This document shows, piece by piece, positions 38,836 to 47,950 of a stretch of 64,000 nt of DNA. The notes under the pieces were generated by a model that was not told the DNA's origin, did not search any database, and saw only the letters and a program-made list of their open reading frames with translations. Made by a program: the position numbers and the translations under genes. This DNA is from a virus. Location of the stretch: positions 1 through 64,000 of IMG/VR virus record IMGVR_UViG_3300047189_000056; one strand, written 5' to 3'. Position 1 is the stretch's first letter. Every line of letters begins with the position of its first letter.

Positions 38836-39526
38836 TATTTTTACAAAGAAGCTTGATTATTATTCCCATGCTGGGATTTTGTCCTACACATTTCTTGGGG
38901 TTACGGAAGTTGCTGATCCTGTTGACCCTGGAATTGGAAATTTTGTTTTGAATGATGATGGGGTTGACTATCAGTTAGTTATCAGCACAACAGATAAAAA
39001 TGGCCGTGATCTGGGTTTTGTACTTATGATGTTATGGATGGTCGGTTGGACATCCATTTATGATATATGGTTTTGGATTCATAGCAAGAGAGATCCAACG
39101 CTTTATTATGGACTGTGGATGATGATTGAGGACATAGATACAATTGAAGATGAGGATGAAAATGTCCTTGCTTGGATTTTGCCAATGTACCCGTTTTTTG
39201 CCAGCACGACCTATGATCCAGAATCAGATGAATATACTTGGTTCGATATCCCAGTTAACGATGAAGTGGTTCTTTCAATGGATTTTGCGTTTAACCCTGA
39301 TTACATCGGCTCTATGGGAACACAGGACTCTGATGACGTTTCAATAACGGGAGGGACAATCAGTACTCCAGTAGATATTTATAGGGCAGAAGGAGTTCCA
39401 GTGGTAGACCCAGGATGGGCATCTTCATCAACAATAAATATGAATGCTCCAGATGGATACGGCTCATTTACGACTGAAGATGGAACCCCTGTCGTTGTTC
39501 CTTATTGGATCAGGGCAGGAGTTTAA
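38819..39526 (+). CDS. Tail protein with strongly aromatic core
   Basis: 235 aa. Starts 'MAYKFNIFTKKLDYYS', typical of phage tail fibre/neck proteins. It has a very Trp-rich middle ('LMMLWMVGWTSIYDIWFWI') and 'VSITGGTISTP' near the end, a motif of tail-fibre shafts. Overlaps the HNH end by 17 bases. Confidence 0.6.
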   Translation: MAYKFNIFTKKLDYYSHAGILSYTFLGVTEVADPVDPGIGNFVLNDDGVDYQLVISTTDKNGRDLGFVLMMLWMVGWTSIYDIWFWIHSKRDPTLYYGLWMMIEDIDTIEDEDENVLAWILPMYPFFASTTYDPESDEYTWFDIPVNDEVVLSMDFAFNPDYIGSMGTQDSDDVSITGGTISTPVDIYRAEGVPVVDPGWASSSTINMNAPDGYGSFTTEDGTPVVVPYWIRAGV

Positions 39527-39538
39527 AACGAGATTACA

Positions 39539-39781
39539 ATGAGAGATGTTGCTTTCGTTAAATGGGTTAAAAGTGATCTGTTACGTGCTTATACATTCAC
39601 GAATGCGACTGCAGCTGGCGACCCTCAATATTTAGGGTTTGTGGATCAATCTGGAAATTGGTGCATTATGAAGGTTACTGCATTGGGAGCAAAATTTGCA
39701 AAAGGTACTGGAAATTACGCTGCCAACTTTTCAAATTGTGGGAATCTTGATTACTCATATTATTTTAAACTTTCTTGGTAA
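39539..39781 (+). CDS. Paralogue B of the 'GNWCI' beta protein
   Basis: 80 aa, related to 38084-38335 (GNWCIxxVTA, SNYxxNxx). The pair arose by duplication and is now separated by an HNH gene and a tail gene. Confidence 0.65.
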   Translation: MRDVAFVKWVKSDLLRAYTFTNATAAGDPQYLGFVDQSGNWCIMKVTALGAKFAKGTGNYAANFSNCGNLDYSYYFKLSW

Positions 39782-39872
39782 GGCGTAATGGAAACTAAAA
39801 GAAAAGACGACTACGATCCGTGGGATATTGTCAATGATGGTTCCAAGACACTCTCTAGGAGGGAAGTCAGAA

Positions 39873-40076
39873 ATGCCAGAAGCAGAAATCAAGAGGCGGG
39901 GGGGAGCGAAAAGGTGGAGAACCCAGAAACTCCCGGGAGGGAAGTACATTCACTTGGCAGTAGTTCCGAAGCCGGGACCCCGCGGAGGCCACACGATATC
40001 GGGACCAGAACACACAAAGAAAAAGGAAAACTTCAATCGGATGGCAAAAAGGGGAAGAAAGCAAGGTGGATATTAG
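39873..40076 (+). CDS. 67-aa conserved phage protein
   Basis: ATG 39873 with AGGAGGG upstream. 'RTQKLPGGKYIHLAVVPKPGPRGGHTISGPEHTKKKENFNRMAKRG' is a recurring phage motif. A longer frame in another phase (39788-40189) covers it; only its first 80 bases, with AAGG upstream, look like coding, so a short separate gene may start at 39788. Confidence 0.65.
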   Translation: MPEAEIKRRGGAKRWRTQKLPGGKYIHLAVVPKPGPRGGHTISGPEHTKKKENFNRMAKRGRKQGGY

Positions 40077-40112
40077 GGAAGAATGGTAAATACCGTAAAA
40101 GGAGGATTAAAG

Positions 40113-40250
40113 ATGGCAAGAAAAAAGATGATCATCCCCGAAGACATGCCGAAAGTAACGCCGGCAAAGAGGAAGGCAAAACGAGTTAAGAACTTCATGA
40201 AGGTTGGGAGAAAGAAGGGTCTGAAAGTTGCGATCGCTCCGGAGGGTTAG
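40113..40250 (+). CDS. 45-aa basic protein
   Basis: ATG 40113 after AAAGGAGGATTAAAG. 'PKVTPAKRKAKRVKNFMKVGRKKGLKVAIAPEG', Lys/Arg-rich. Small virion or DNA-binding protein; unrecognised. Confidence 0.55.
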   Translation: MARKKMIIPEDMPKVTPAKRKAKRVKNFMKVGRKKGLKVAIAPEG

Positions 40251-40253
40251 GCA

Positions 40254-41105
40254 ATGATGACTCGCTCTGAAATCATTGCGGAGGCACGGTTTCGGGCAGG
40301 CAGAAAAGGTCAGGCAATTTCTCTTAATAATGCCTTTGATTTTATCACTCGCAAGATCACTGTTGATTACCCTGTCCTCCGGAACATCTGCCGTCCCCTT
40401 ACCACAGTAGCAAGTCAATCATGGGTGGTTCTTCCTTCCGACTACCGTTCCTGGGAACAGTTTTTTTATTCCACCTATGAATTAGGTTGGATTGAGCCAG
40501 AGGAATATTTTCGAAGTCTAAGGATCTTTACGGATACTGCCTCAACTCCACAGGAATTCACTATTGCCGAGGATGAGAGTCGGATCTATCTTTGGAATAA
40601 GCCGAATGCAGCCAGCGCCTGCTATTTCTATTATTCCGCCGTTCACCCAAAGGTAGACAAAAGTCATGCTTTTACATCCGGTGGAACTTATGAGATCAAG
40701 GTTGGTGATACGGTTACTGGTGAAACTGGTGCGGCAACGATGTTGGTTAAATTCGTCAGGGTGACGAGTGGTTCATGGGCCGGCGGAGATGCTGTTGGAT
40801 GGCTCCTCGGGACAGTTAGCGGAACATTTCAATCCGAGACTTTAAAGGTCGGAACCGATCTTAACGTCGCCACAATTTCTGGAGATGCAACCACAGCCGA
40901 TAATTTTCAGCATTTCCTCGGAGAGAAGTTTGATGAGGTAATTATTGAAGGGGTGACTTGGAAATGTTTGGAATATATCTCTGATAAAAATCCTACTGAG
41001 AAAGCATTGATGAAATCAAAGGAATCGGATTTTAAGGAACTTCTGTCAACCATGGCAGCCATAAAGGGAAGGAGAAATGTTAGAACAGTTTACAGGGGGT
41101 ATTAA
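40254..41105 (+). CDS. Head-tail adaptor protein with inserted domain
   Basis: 283 aa. N-terminal 'SEIIAEARFRAGRKGQAISLNNAFDFITRKI' is like phage adaptor/gp4-type proteins. In the middle, 'VGDTVTGETGAATMLVKFVRVTSGSWAGGDAVGWLL' to 'VATISGDAT' is a separate beta-sandwich found as a module in many phage proteins. C-terminal helices ('YISDKNPTEKALMKSKESDFKELLS') return to the adaptor. Probably connects portal and tail. Confidence 0.65.
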   Translation: MMTRSEIIAEARFRAGRKGQAISLNNAFDFITRKITVDYPVLRNICRPLTTVASQSWVVLPSDYRSWEQFFYSTYELGWIEPEEYFRSLRIFTDTASTPQEFTIAEDESRIYLWNKPNAASACYFYYSAVHPKVDKSHAFTSGGTYEIKVGDTVTGETGAATMLVKFVRVTSGSWAGGDAVGWLLGTVSGTFQSETLKVGTDLNVATISGDATTADNFQHFLGEKFDEVIIEGVTWKCLEYISDKNPTEKALMKSKESDFKELLSTMAAIKGRRNVRTVYRGY

Positions 41106-44100
41106 GTGGGTAAAAAGTGGGAGAAAGTTATTACCTTCGATAAGTCGAGCCTTAAAAGTGGCTTTGATGGGGCAGACATTGGCGACCATGAACTTCAGTG
41201 GGCAAGGGACGTAATATTCGATAATAAGGTTCTTGAATCTGCACCTGGAAGGTCTATTATTGGAACTGAGATTTTGGGTGGGTATCCTGTAGATGGAGTA
41301 TGTCGTTCATGGGATAAACTTGGAAACAAGACATTCATTCGGGCTCTCAATGGTGTTATTGAGCGATGGTCAGGAACTGCATGGGTGAATGTTCTCAGTG
41401 GATTGAAAGCTGATGTTCCATATGACTTCTTGAACGTCAATGACAAAACAGCTATCGTTAATGGATATGATGATGCTCGTGAATTTGTCCCCTCAACGAA
41501 TGGTATCAGGAAACTTGGTTTAGAGCCTCCTCGTTTCTTTAAAAAGATTGCATATTTTGAGGATGCCGAAGAAAGTCTTTGGTCGTTGGGAGCCGATGCT
41601 GCTTTTGATTCATTGGTTTATAGAATTGAGGAAATATCGGGTACATCAAAACAATCCCTCGGCCTTGAGGCTCCATCAACCCTTTCAAGAACTTCGACTT
41701 TAACTTATACTACCGCACAGGATTTTTCTCTATTCAGTAACGGAATTTCTATCTCTAATGATGCCTTTTTCTGTATCTCTATTCTTCATCGAACAAGAGC
41801 GTACGTAGATTCTATTGTAATCACATTCACAACATCAACTGGGAACACTTATACGCTTACCATTGATGGTGAAGAACTCGATCCTATTGATGAGAGGGAT
41901 AATGTATGGACGATCATTCTGGCGAAGAAAGCCAGGTTTGTTGCAACGGGGACTCCAAGTTGGGCAACCATCACCTCGTTTTCTATCACCCTCACTGGTC
42001 AAACGGGAACTGCTCAAGTTTTCATGGACAACTGCTATTGGAAGAATCCACCCATGGAGGCCACTGCTTATAAGAAACAAATTGATAACTTTGAGGGTCT
42101 TCCAAGTGGTTGGACGGTAACTAATGGTACATTGAGTGATGATCCAGATCCTGACCATCGGGTAGAAGGTTCGAAATCCTTAACGGTTACCCGGTCTGCC
42201 AGTCCTACAACAATATCTAAAACCGTTGTTTTAGATCTTAGCCAATTTCCCGATGAAGTAGTTGCACAAGCAAGTGACCAGATTTGCCTATCCGTTTTAG
42301 TCCCAGCCACAACATATTTAACCAGTATTACTGTGAAACTTTACACGGATGATACACATTACTTTCATTATACCTTTACAGTTGCATCGGGAGAGATAAA
42401 AGCATCTGGTACCGAAGCATGGAATTATCTCCGCAAAGCGAAGGCTTCCTTTACCGACTTCGGAACTGCAAACTGGGCGGTGATTACAAAGATCGAGCTC
42501 AGTTATATTTCAACTGGTGCATTGTGGCTTGTTTTCGATAACTGGTCTTTGGAGCCAGCTCAGGATATAAAGGTTCTTGCCACGATGGACTATGAAGATG
42601 AAGCATGGGTTTTTAGTGGTACTGATCATGGATATTCTAGTGATGAATCTAATAAGGTAGAGGGATCTTCGTCTGCGTGGATAGAATGTAGGGCTCGCCC
42701 TGGTACAAGTGGTTATGCTCAACTTACCCTTACTGCTCCGGTAGATTTAACTGCACTTGGTGCAGGGATTGTTTCTGGAGATACAGATGTCATTTCATTT
42801 TGGGTTACGATAAAACCTATGTCGGTTGGGTATTCTTCTTACCCGACGATAGAAAATATTAGAGTAGAAATCGATTGTAATACTGGAGACTTCGCAACTG
42901 ATTATTTTTGGTATGAACTTTCGCCATCAGCCATATTCGGTTTTATGACGTCAATTCAGGTGTTTTATCCTGAGTATGGAATATACCTGATGGATGGATA
43001 TGGAAGGATAGAAATTAAGAAAGAAGACTTTACACGTGTTGGAATTACCGGTGGAAAGGGATGGTCAACCGTAAAAGCTTACCGTCTCTCAGCTAAGGCT
43101 ATTAATGCTGGTTCAGACCTCGCACTTAAAGTATATTTTGATGATCTGGTTATGAAAAGGATGGAAGCATTATTAAGTGGTATTTATCAATGGGCCTATA
43201 TATTCCTTGCCTCTGATGGGACAAAATCAGGCTTATCAGAGTGGACCGAACAAGTTACCTTATCTGGTTCAAAAGCTATCCTTAATCTTATTTCTATCTC
43301 TGGGGATTCAGATGTAGTAGAAAAAAGATTTTACCGTAAAGGAGGTTCTTTGGGTTCGGATGCAAGAGTTGATTTCAGTGTTTTTGATAATGTAACCACA
43401 ATATATTGTCCTGATACCTTGGATCATAATTTAGGTGAACTCCTTGATGAGTCAGAAATTCCACCCGGTATAATCAGAGTTCCAATGGGAAGTAAGTGGG
43501 GTCCTAAATTTAAAGGGGAGTATATCCTTTATAGAGATCCATCGAATCTAAGACGGGCTTACTATTCCCTTCCAGATAATATCTATGGTTGGTCTGAGTT
43601 GAGGGCTTACGACTTCGAATCCGACCTCCTTGATGTTTTTATTGAGGATAATATACTTTTTTTCAATACTAAGAATGGGATCAAGTCTCTTTCAAAAGCT
43701 ATGAGTGAGGCTACCCCTTCTGATTTCCATGAGACAGCGATAATCAAACATTCCATGGGGCCGTTTGCTTCGTGTCAGGTTGATGAAGAAAGAGCTATCG
43801 TTTCTTATGAAGGAGTCTATATTTTTAACGGTGCATCGGTTCGATATATTTCTGATGATGTAAAAGACTATTTCGATCCAGCAACCTATACTATCCAAGA
43901 TGCGATCGTTTTCTACCGAAAAAGGCATCTTTACATATCCGTTATGAGAACAGGTGGTCTTAGGAAATTTCTTGACTGCTATCTCAAGGTCGACGGAACA
44001 GTTGCATGGAGGACCAGTGATTACATTGTGAACTGTTTCTGTGTCGCTGAAGGGATAGGAGATAACAACGAAATCTATGTGGGTGACCGGCAAGGAAATG

Positions 44101-44672
44101 TTTACCAATTTGACAGCGGTTACGTCTCTGATTTTGAGGTTATTACCAGAGATTTTCCTGCCAATCCTATTGATCCATTTGAGGAAGTAATTCTTGCTGA
44201 AATTTATGTAATGGCTAGGAGTCTATCTATTAATCCTGGGGCGGTTCAGGTTCAGTTCCGTATAAATCAGAGGTTGGAGCCTTTGGTTACGAAATTATTC
44301 CCTGCGGTTGGTCATCTATCCTCTATTTATAGGCTCTACCATGCCCAACTGAGGGGTATTGAGGATTATTTGAAAGGTCATAAAATAGGATTAGTTGTAA
44401 CTCCATCTGTAGGTGATAAACACCAAGCTATTGAAGCTATTAAGTTGGTTGGGGAAATAGCTCCACTTGAGGAAATCTATGAGATTGATCTTCTTGCCCT
44501 TCAATTAACAAGCAGTTTACCTTTTGAATTAACCGATGACACTCATTTATATCTGCCAGCCGAGAGTGAAATTGGAGAAAATAAAACCGAAGAAAGTGTA
44601 AAAGGATTTATTCTTTTAGAGACAGGAGATTGTGTTCTTCTTGAGACAGGATTTCGAATTTTTCTTGATTAG
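41106..44672 (+). CDS. Large tail hub/stabilisation protein
   Basis: GTG start; 1188 aa. N-terminus 'FDKSSLKSGFDGADIGDHELQWARDVIFDNKVLESAPGRS' is the beta-propeller entry of podovirus tail proteins (P22 gp10 / tubular type). At least three beta-sandwich modules like carbohydrate-binding domains are inserted, each ending 'FMDNCYWK', 'VFDNWSLE' and 'FDDLVMKR'. The propeller resumes after residue 750 ('GPKFKGEYILYRDPSNLRRAYYS'). It probably seals the head and binds receptors. Confidence 0.7.
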   Translation: MGKKWEKVITFDKSSLKSGFDGADIGDHELQWARDVIFDNKVLESAPGRSIIGTEILGGYPVDGVCRSWDKLGNKTFIRALNGVIERWSGTAWVNVLSGLKADVPYDFLNVNDKTAIVNGYDDAREFVPSTNGIRKLGLEPPRFFKKIAYFEDAEESLWSLGADAAFDSLVYRIEEISGTSKQSLGLEAPSTLSRTSTLTYTTAQDFSLFSNGISISNDAFFCISILHRTRAYVDSIVITFTTSTGNTYTLTIDGEELDPIDERDNVWTIILAKKARFVATGTPSWATITSFSITLTGQTGTAQVFMDNCYWKNPPMEATAYKKQIDNFEGLPSGWTVTNGTLSDDPDPDHRVEGSKSLTVTRSASPTTISKTVVLDLSQFPDEVVAQASDQICLSVLVPATTYLTSITVKLYTDDTHYFHYTFTVASGEIKASGTEAWNYLRKAKASFTDFGTANWAVITKIELSYISTGALWLVFDNWSLEPAQDIKVLATMDYEDEAWVFSGTDHGYSSDESNKVEGSSSAWIECRARPGTSGYAQLTLTAPVDLTALGAGIVSGDTDVISFWVTIKPMSVGYSSYPTIENIRVEIDCNTGDFATDYFWYELSPSAIFGFMTSIQVFYPEYGIYLMDGYGRIEIKKEDFTRVGITGGKGWSTVKAYRLSAKAINAGSDLALKVYFDDLVMKRMEALLSGIYQWAYIFLASDGTKSGLSEWTEQVTLSGSKAILNLISISGDSDVVEKRFYRKGGSLGSDARVDFSVFDNVTTIYCPDTLDHNLGELLDESEIPPGIIRVPMGSKWGPKFKGEYILYRDPSNLRRAYYSLPDNIYGWSELRAYDFESDLLDVFIEDNILFFNTKNGIKSLSKAMSEATPSDFHETAIIKHSMGPFASCQVDEERAIVSYEGVYIFNGASVRYISDDVKDYFDPATYTIQDAIVFYRKRHLYISVMRTGGLRKFLDCYLKVDGTVAWRTSDYIVNCFCVAEGIGDNNEIYVGDRQGNVYQFDSGYVSDFEVITRDFPANPIDPFEEVILAEIYVMARSLSINPGAVQVQFRINQRLEPLVTKLFPAVGHLSSIYRLYHAQLRGIEDYLKGHKIGLVVTPSVGDKHQAIEAIKLVGEIAPLEEIYEIDLLALQLTSSLPFELTDDTHLYLPAESEIGENKTEESVKGFILLETGDCVLLETGFRIFLD

Positions 44673-44681
44673 GAGGTTGCT

Positions 44682-45227
44682 ATGGCAGACTTAAAAATAA
44701 CCGAATTGGCTGAAGATGTTGCACCAGATTCTGATGATCTATTTGTTACCGTAAAGGATTCAGATGGAATAAATAGAAAAGTTAGCATTGGTAATCTTGT
44801 TGCTTCCATTCAAAATGGTGGGGTAAATGAAATCTCGGTTGCTGGTCTCTCAGGACTATTGGCGGATGACCAACACGTTTTGGATGCTGAAGTAAGGGCT
44901 GCTCAAGTTGGTTTTGGTGCCCCCGTAGCTAAGAGTATTGATACTATCTATCAGGCAACCACTGATGGGATTTTAGTAGGTAGTGTAGAAGAGCCAAGTT
45001 TAGGCTATGGGTGCATGATGACGGTATACTCCGATGCAGCTACTCCTCCAACCACCAATCGAGGTGCCGTATTGGCGGAATACACTAATGCTACTTATAC
45101 AAAATATGCTTCTATCTCAGTTCCTATACTGAAATCTGATTATTATAAAGTAACAAAGGGTAATTTTGGACTAAATAATAGTGGTAATGAAGTATTTACT
45201 ATATATTTTTATCCTTTAGGAAGTTAG
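44682..45227 (+). CDS. Tail fibre-like protein
   Basis: 181 aa. 'ADLKITELAEDVAPDSDDLFVTVKDSDGINRKVSIGNLV' is the standard N-terminal attachment segment of tail fibres (ITELxE...D..xxxVDxxxGxxRKxxxxxL). Then 'SVAGLSGLLADDQHVLDAEVRAAQ'. AGGAGG upstream. Confidence 0.72.
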   Translation: MADLKITELAEDVAPDSDDLFVTVKDSDGINRKVSIGNLVASIQNGGVNEISVAGLSGLLADDQHVLDAEVRAAQVGFGAPVAKSIDTIYQATTDGILVGSVEEPSLGYGCMMTVYSDAATPPTTNRGAVLAEYTNATYTKYASISVPILKSDYYKVTKGNFGLNNSGNEVFTIYFYPLGS

Positions 45228-45228
45228 A

Positions 45229-45876
45229 ATGACCTTAAAAACAATTATTGTGATCTTAATTCTGGTAGGTTTACTGATTCCAAGCCAAGGACAAACCCTC
45301 GATTTGACAGTCAGAGGGCGGTGGAATTTCTTTAGCGATAATTCACTGGAACAAGGAAAAGGAATTGAAACTAAAGTTGGACATAAATGGGCTTTTCTTT
45401 GGGGATCATATGATATGACCCAGATGCGTCTATATGGACAAAGAGCCGGGGACATAAATCTCTATGGAGTAGGAGGAGGAGTAAGAGTAAAATTGGCGGA
45501 CTCCCTTTTCGTCAACGGGAAACTTGGATATTTTATTCCTTCCTCGACGATGGCCAATGATCCAAAGAAATTCAATGAGACATTGGGTTTTGTGATCGGG
45601 GGGTATATTGATGATATTGGTTATTCTCCTTCATCCAAGTCTTGGTACAGCACCTATGATTACCAACTTAAAGGGAATATTGGAGGATCTGTCGGGTTAG
45701 ATTTTGTACACAAAATTTATAAGAAACTTTTCTTTACTTTTAATGGAGATTACAGATTTTTGAAACTGCCGGAAACATTTAAGGGAATCGGATCAGAGGA
45801 ATCTTGGATAGAATTTAAGGGCCATAGAAATTTCAGTGGTGGAATTATTGGAATCGGACTTAAATATGAATTCTAA
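45229..45876 (+). CDS. Phage-encoded outer-membrane beta-barrel protein
   Basis: 215 aa with a signal peptide (MTLKTIIVILILVGLLIPSQG). Alternating amphipathic strands ('LDLTVRGRWNFFSD', 'NINLYGVGGGVRVKL', 'LFVNGKLGYFIP', 'KLFFTFNGDYRFLKL') follow, ending in '...GLKYEF', the C-terminal phenylalanine signal recognised by the Bam machinery. In the host it would sit in the outer membrane. It lies between two tail-fibre genes. Function may be receptor masking. Confidence 0.75.
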   Translation: MTLKTIIVILILVGLLIPSQGQTLDLTVRGRWNFFSDNSLEQGKGIETKVGHKWAFLWGSYDMTQMRLYGQRAGDINLYGVGGGVRVKLADSLFVNGKLGYFIPSSTMANDPKKFNETLGFVIGGYIDDIGYSPSSKSWYSTYDYQLKGNIGGSVGLDFVHKIYKKLFFTFNGDYRFLKLPETFKGIGSEESWIEFKGHRNFSGGIIGIGLKYEF

Positions 45877-45924
45877 TAAACCTGTGAAGTAGTTACTTTG
45901 AACCGGATGAGATAGGAGGATATT

Positions 45925-46407
45925 ATGGGGAAACTTAGTGATCAAACAGAAAAAACAAGTTTAGGTCAAACTGATTTTATATATCTTGTTCAGTCTCCTT
46001 ATGGGTCTGGGGATGATAGAAAGGCTACTATAGCAAATTTAGGAAATGCTGTGGGAAGGTTTCAGGATAGAGGAGATGTCTCAGCCTATGATTGGTTGAC
46101 AGCAAGTTTTACTAAGGACGATGCGTGGCATGATTTAGATTGTTCATCCATTGTGCCAGATGGAGCAAAAGTTATCTCCTTTATTGTCTATGCACAGACA
46201 ACTGCGGTTCCTAAGCTCTTTAAGATGAGAAAAAAGGGGAAAACGGGGACCGTCGTTATTGATTTTCAGATGTGGACGCAGGTAGTAGCGGGTGCAATTG
46301 CCCTAACCGCAAGAGTTCCATGCAGCACAGATAGGATAGTCCAATATTTTGCAAATGCCGCAACGTGGACTGTTCTATCACTCGTTATAAGTGGTTGGGA
46401 GTTTTGA
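45925..46407 (+). CDS. Tail fibre-like protein
   Basis: 160 aa. N-terminus 'GKLSDQTEKTSLGQTDFIYLVQSPYGSGDDRKATIANLG' is the same attachment motif as at 44682. C-terminal beta part 'FIVYAQTTAVPKLFKMRKKGKTG'. AGGAGG upstream. Confidence 0.68.
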   Translation: MGKLSDQTEKTSLGQTDFIYLVQSPYGSGDDRKATIANLGNAVGRFQDRGDVSAYDWLTASFTKDDAWHDLDCSSIVPDGAKVISFIVYAQTTAVPKLFKMRKKGKTGTVVIDFQMWTQVVAGAIALTARVPCSTDRIVQYFANAATWTVLSLVISGWEF

Positions 46408-46408
46408 A

Positions 46409-46666
46409 ATGCCTCGTGAATCTATTCTCTCTGCTTTTGACGAAAAGAATCTCCCTGGACTTCGCAATGAACTCCAGAGGTTATGGGATGCGGTTGAGCA
46501 GTTGCAGGCTGCACCTGAAATGCAATCCGGTGGTACTGTTCCTAAGACCGGTCTTTACAAACTCCATGAAGGAGAGACAGTTCTTCCCAAGGGAACCTCA
46601 ATAGGAGACATCCATATTCATAGGGAAGATGATTTTATCAAGTATTTTTTGCTGATGGGAAGTTGA
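46409..46666 (+). CDS. Small hypothetical protein
   Basis: ATG 46409 directly after the previous stop. 85 aa; 'RNELQRLWDAVEQLQAAPEM' then 'GTVPKTGLYKLHEGETVLPKG'. The 'P.TGLY.LHEGE' string recurs in phage tape-measure-like proteins. Unknown. Confidence 0.55.
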   Translation: MPRESILSAFDEKNLPGLRNELQRLWDAVEQLQAAPEMQSGGTVPKTGLYKLHEGETVLPKGTSIGDIHIHREDDFIKYFLLMGS

Positions 46667-46989
46667 TGGGAACTAACTACAGAGTATTAGGACAGGTAGC
46701 ACTTGGGGCAACGACATTGACGGATATCTATCGATGTCCTAATTATACTGTGATCAGTTCCATTGTCGTCTGTAATCGGAAAAACGCAGCGGTTGTGGCA
46801 AGAATCTCTGTTGCGGTGGCTGGGGCGACGGATGATCCTAAACAGTATCTTATTTATGATACTTCTATTCCAGCAAATGATTCTCTACCTTGTGGTCAGG
46901 GGATAACACTTGGTCCGGGAGATGTGATAAGGGGATATGCGTCCTCAGCTGATATCTCCGTAAATGTTTTTGGTGGAGAAATTACATGA
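46666..46989 (+). CDS. Beta-rich virion protein
   Basis: ATG 46666 overlaps the previous TGA. 107 aa; 'YRVLGQVALGATTLTDIYRCP', 'VVARISVAVAGATDDPKQYLIYDTSIPANDS' and 'VFGGEIT'. This is the typical small beta-sandwich protein of phage tail/capsid decoration; unassigned. Confidence 0.65.
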   Translation: MGTNYRVLGQVALGATTLTDIYRCPNYTVISSIVVCNRKNAAVVARISVAVAGATDDPKQYLIYDTSIPANDSLPCGQGITLGPGDVIRGYASSADISVNVFGGEIT

Positions 46990-47159
46990 TAACTCTTTTG
47001 GGAAATTTACGAATACAGAGTGAAATTGAACAAATCAAGGCAGATGTTAATCAGATTAAACCTATTTTGGAAGTACCACCAAATATGTATAGAGTTAGAA
47101 ATATTTATGTTAACCCAATTACGGGTAAGTTTGTCGTAGAGTATGATGACAATAAATAG
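46986..47159 (+). CDS. 57-aa hypothetical protein
   Basis: ATG overlaps the previous stop (ATGA). A helix 'RIQSEIEQIKADVNQIKPIL' then a strand 'VNPITGKFVVEYDD'. Unrecognised. Confidence 0.55.
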   Translation: MITLLGNLRIQSEIEQIKADVNQIKPILEVPPNMYRVRNIYVNPITGKFVVEYDDNK

Positions 47160-47167
47160 GAGGTTGT

Positions 47168-47587
47168 ATGGCAATCCAAACGATGGTTTTAGATCCAGGT
47201 GCGGCAACTTATACCGATGATCAGATTGTCGGGAAGGTGAATACAGCCACAGCACAGATCACAAGAGTGGGTAGTGTAGCGGCAACGGCCAGACCAATTG
47301 CCGCTCTTGAGGTTACTGATGCCATGATAGCGGCAGGTGCGATCAAAGCCAAACTCGGTGCCGAGGCAGATGGCGCCAAGTTGGTTTCCGCTTCGTTGGC
47401 TGCGGCAGCAGGAGTTACGAATGCCCAAGTTGCGACTGGTCAGGCTAAGGCAAATCTTGATGCTATGGCAGACACGGCAAGGGGTTATATTAAGACTTCT
47501 CCCACGACAGGACAATTTAAGGTCGTGTCAATGCAGAGAGATGCAACTGGAAAACTTGCAGCCTCCTACGATGACGTGGCAGTTTAA
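47168..47587 (+). CDS. Ala-rich virion protein
   Basis: 139 aa, AGGAGG. Alanine-rich middle ('ALEVTDAMIAAGAIKAKLGAEADGAK') suggests a helical stalk. C-terminal 'GYIKTSPTTGQFKVV'. Unrecognised. Confidence 0.58.
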   Translation: MAIQTMVLDPGAATYTDDQIVGKVNTATAQITRVGSVAATARPIAALEVTDAMIAAGAIKAKLGAEADGAKLVSASLAAAAGVTNAQVATGQAKANLDAMADTARGYIKTSPTTGQFKVVSMQRDATGKLAASYDDVAV

Positions 47588-47931
47588 TGGCAGCTCAGAC
47601 TGAACAGATTGCTCACCGTTCCCTTGTCGCTGCTGCTGCAACTCCTGCAACAACGGGGGCAATGACGGTAAATATGGCAACCGCCAGTGTATTTACCATC
47701 ACTCCCACGGGTGCATGTACCTTTAATGCCAGTGGTGGTTATGCAGGCCAAACAGCAAGTTTCTCGATCTTAACGAGTGGAACAGTGAGTTACATTTTGA
47801 CATTCGGTACAAACTTTAAGGTAACCGGAACCTTGGTCACAGGGACAGTGACGGGTAAGTATTTCACGATTGACTTCATTTGTAGAAATGGAACCCTTTG
47901 GGTTGAAGCAGGTAGAACAGTAGGAATGTAA
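47587..47931 (+). CDS. Beta-sandwich virion protein
   Basis: 114 aa. 'FTITPTGACTFNASGGYAGQTASFSILTSG' and 'LTFGTNFKVTGTLVTGTVTGKYFTIDFICRNGTLWVEAGR' are patterns of phage tail/baseplate-associated small domains. ATG overlaps the previous stop. Confidence 0.62.
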   Translation: MAAQTEQIAHRSLVAAAATPATTGAMTVNMATASVFTITPTGACTFNASGGYAGQTASFSILTSGTVSYILTFGTNFKVTGTLVTGTVTGKYFTIDFICRNGTLWVEAGRTVGM

Positions 47932-47950
47932 TATTAAAAGGAGGATTGCA

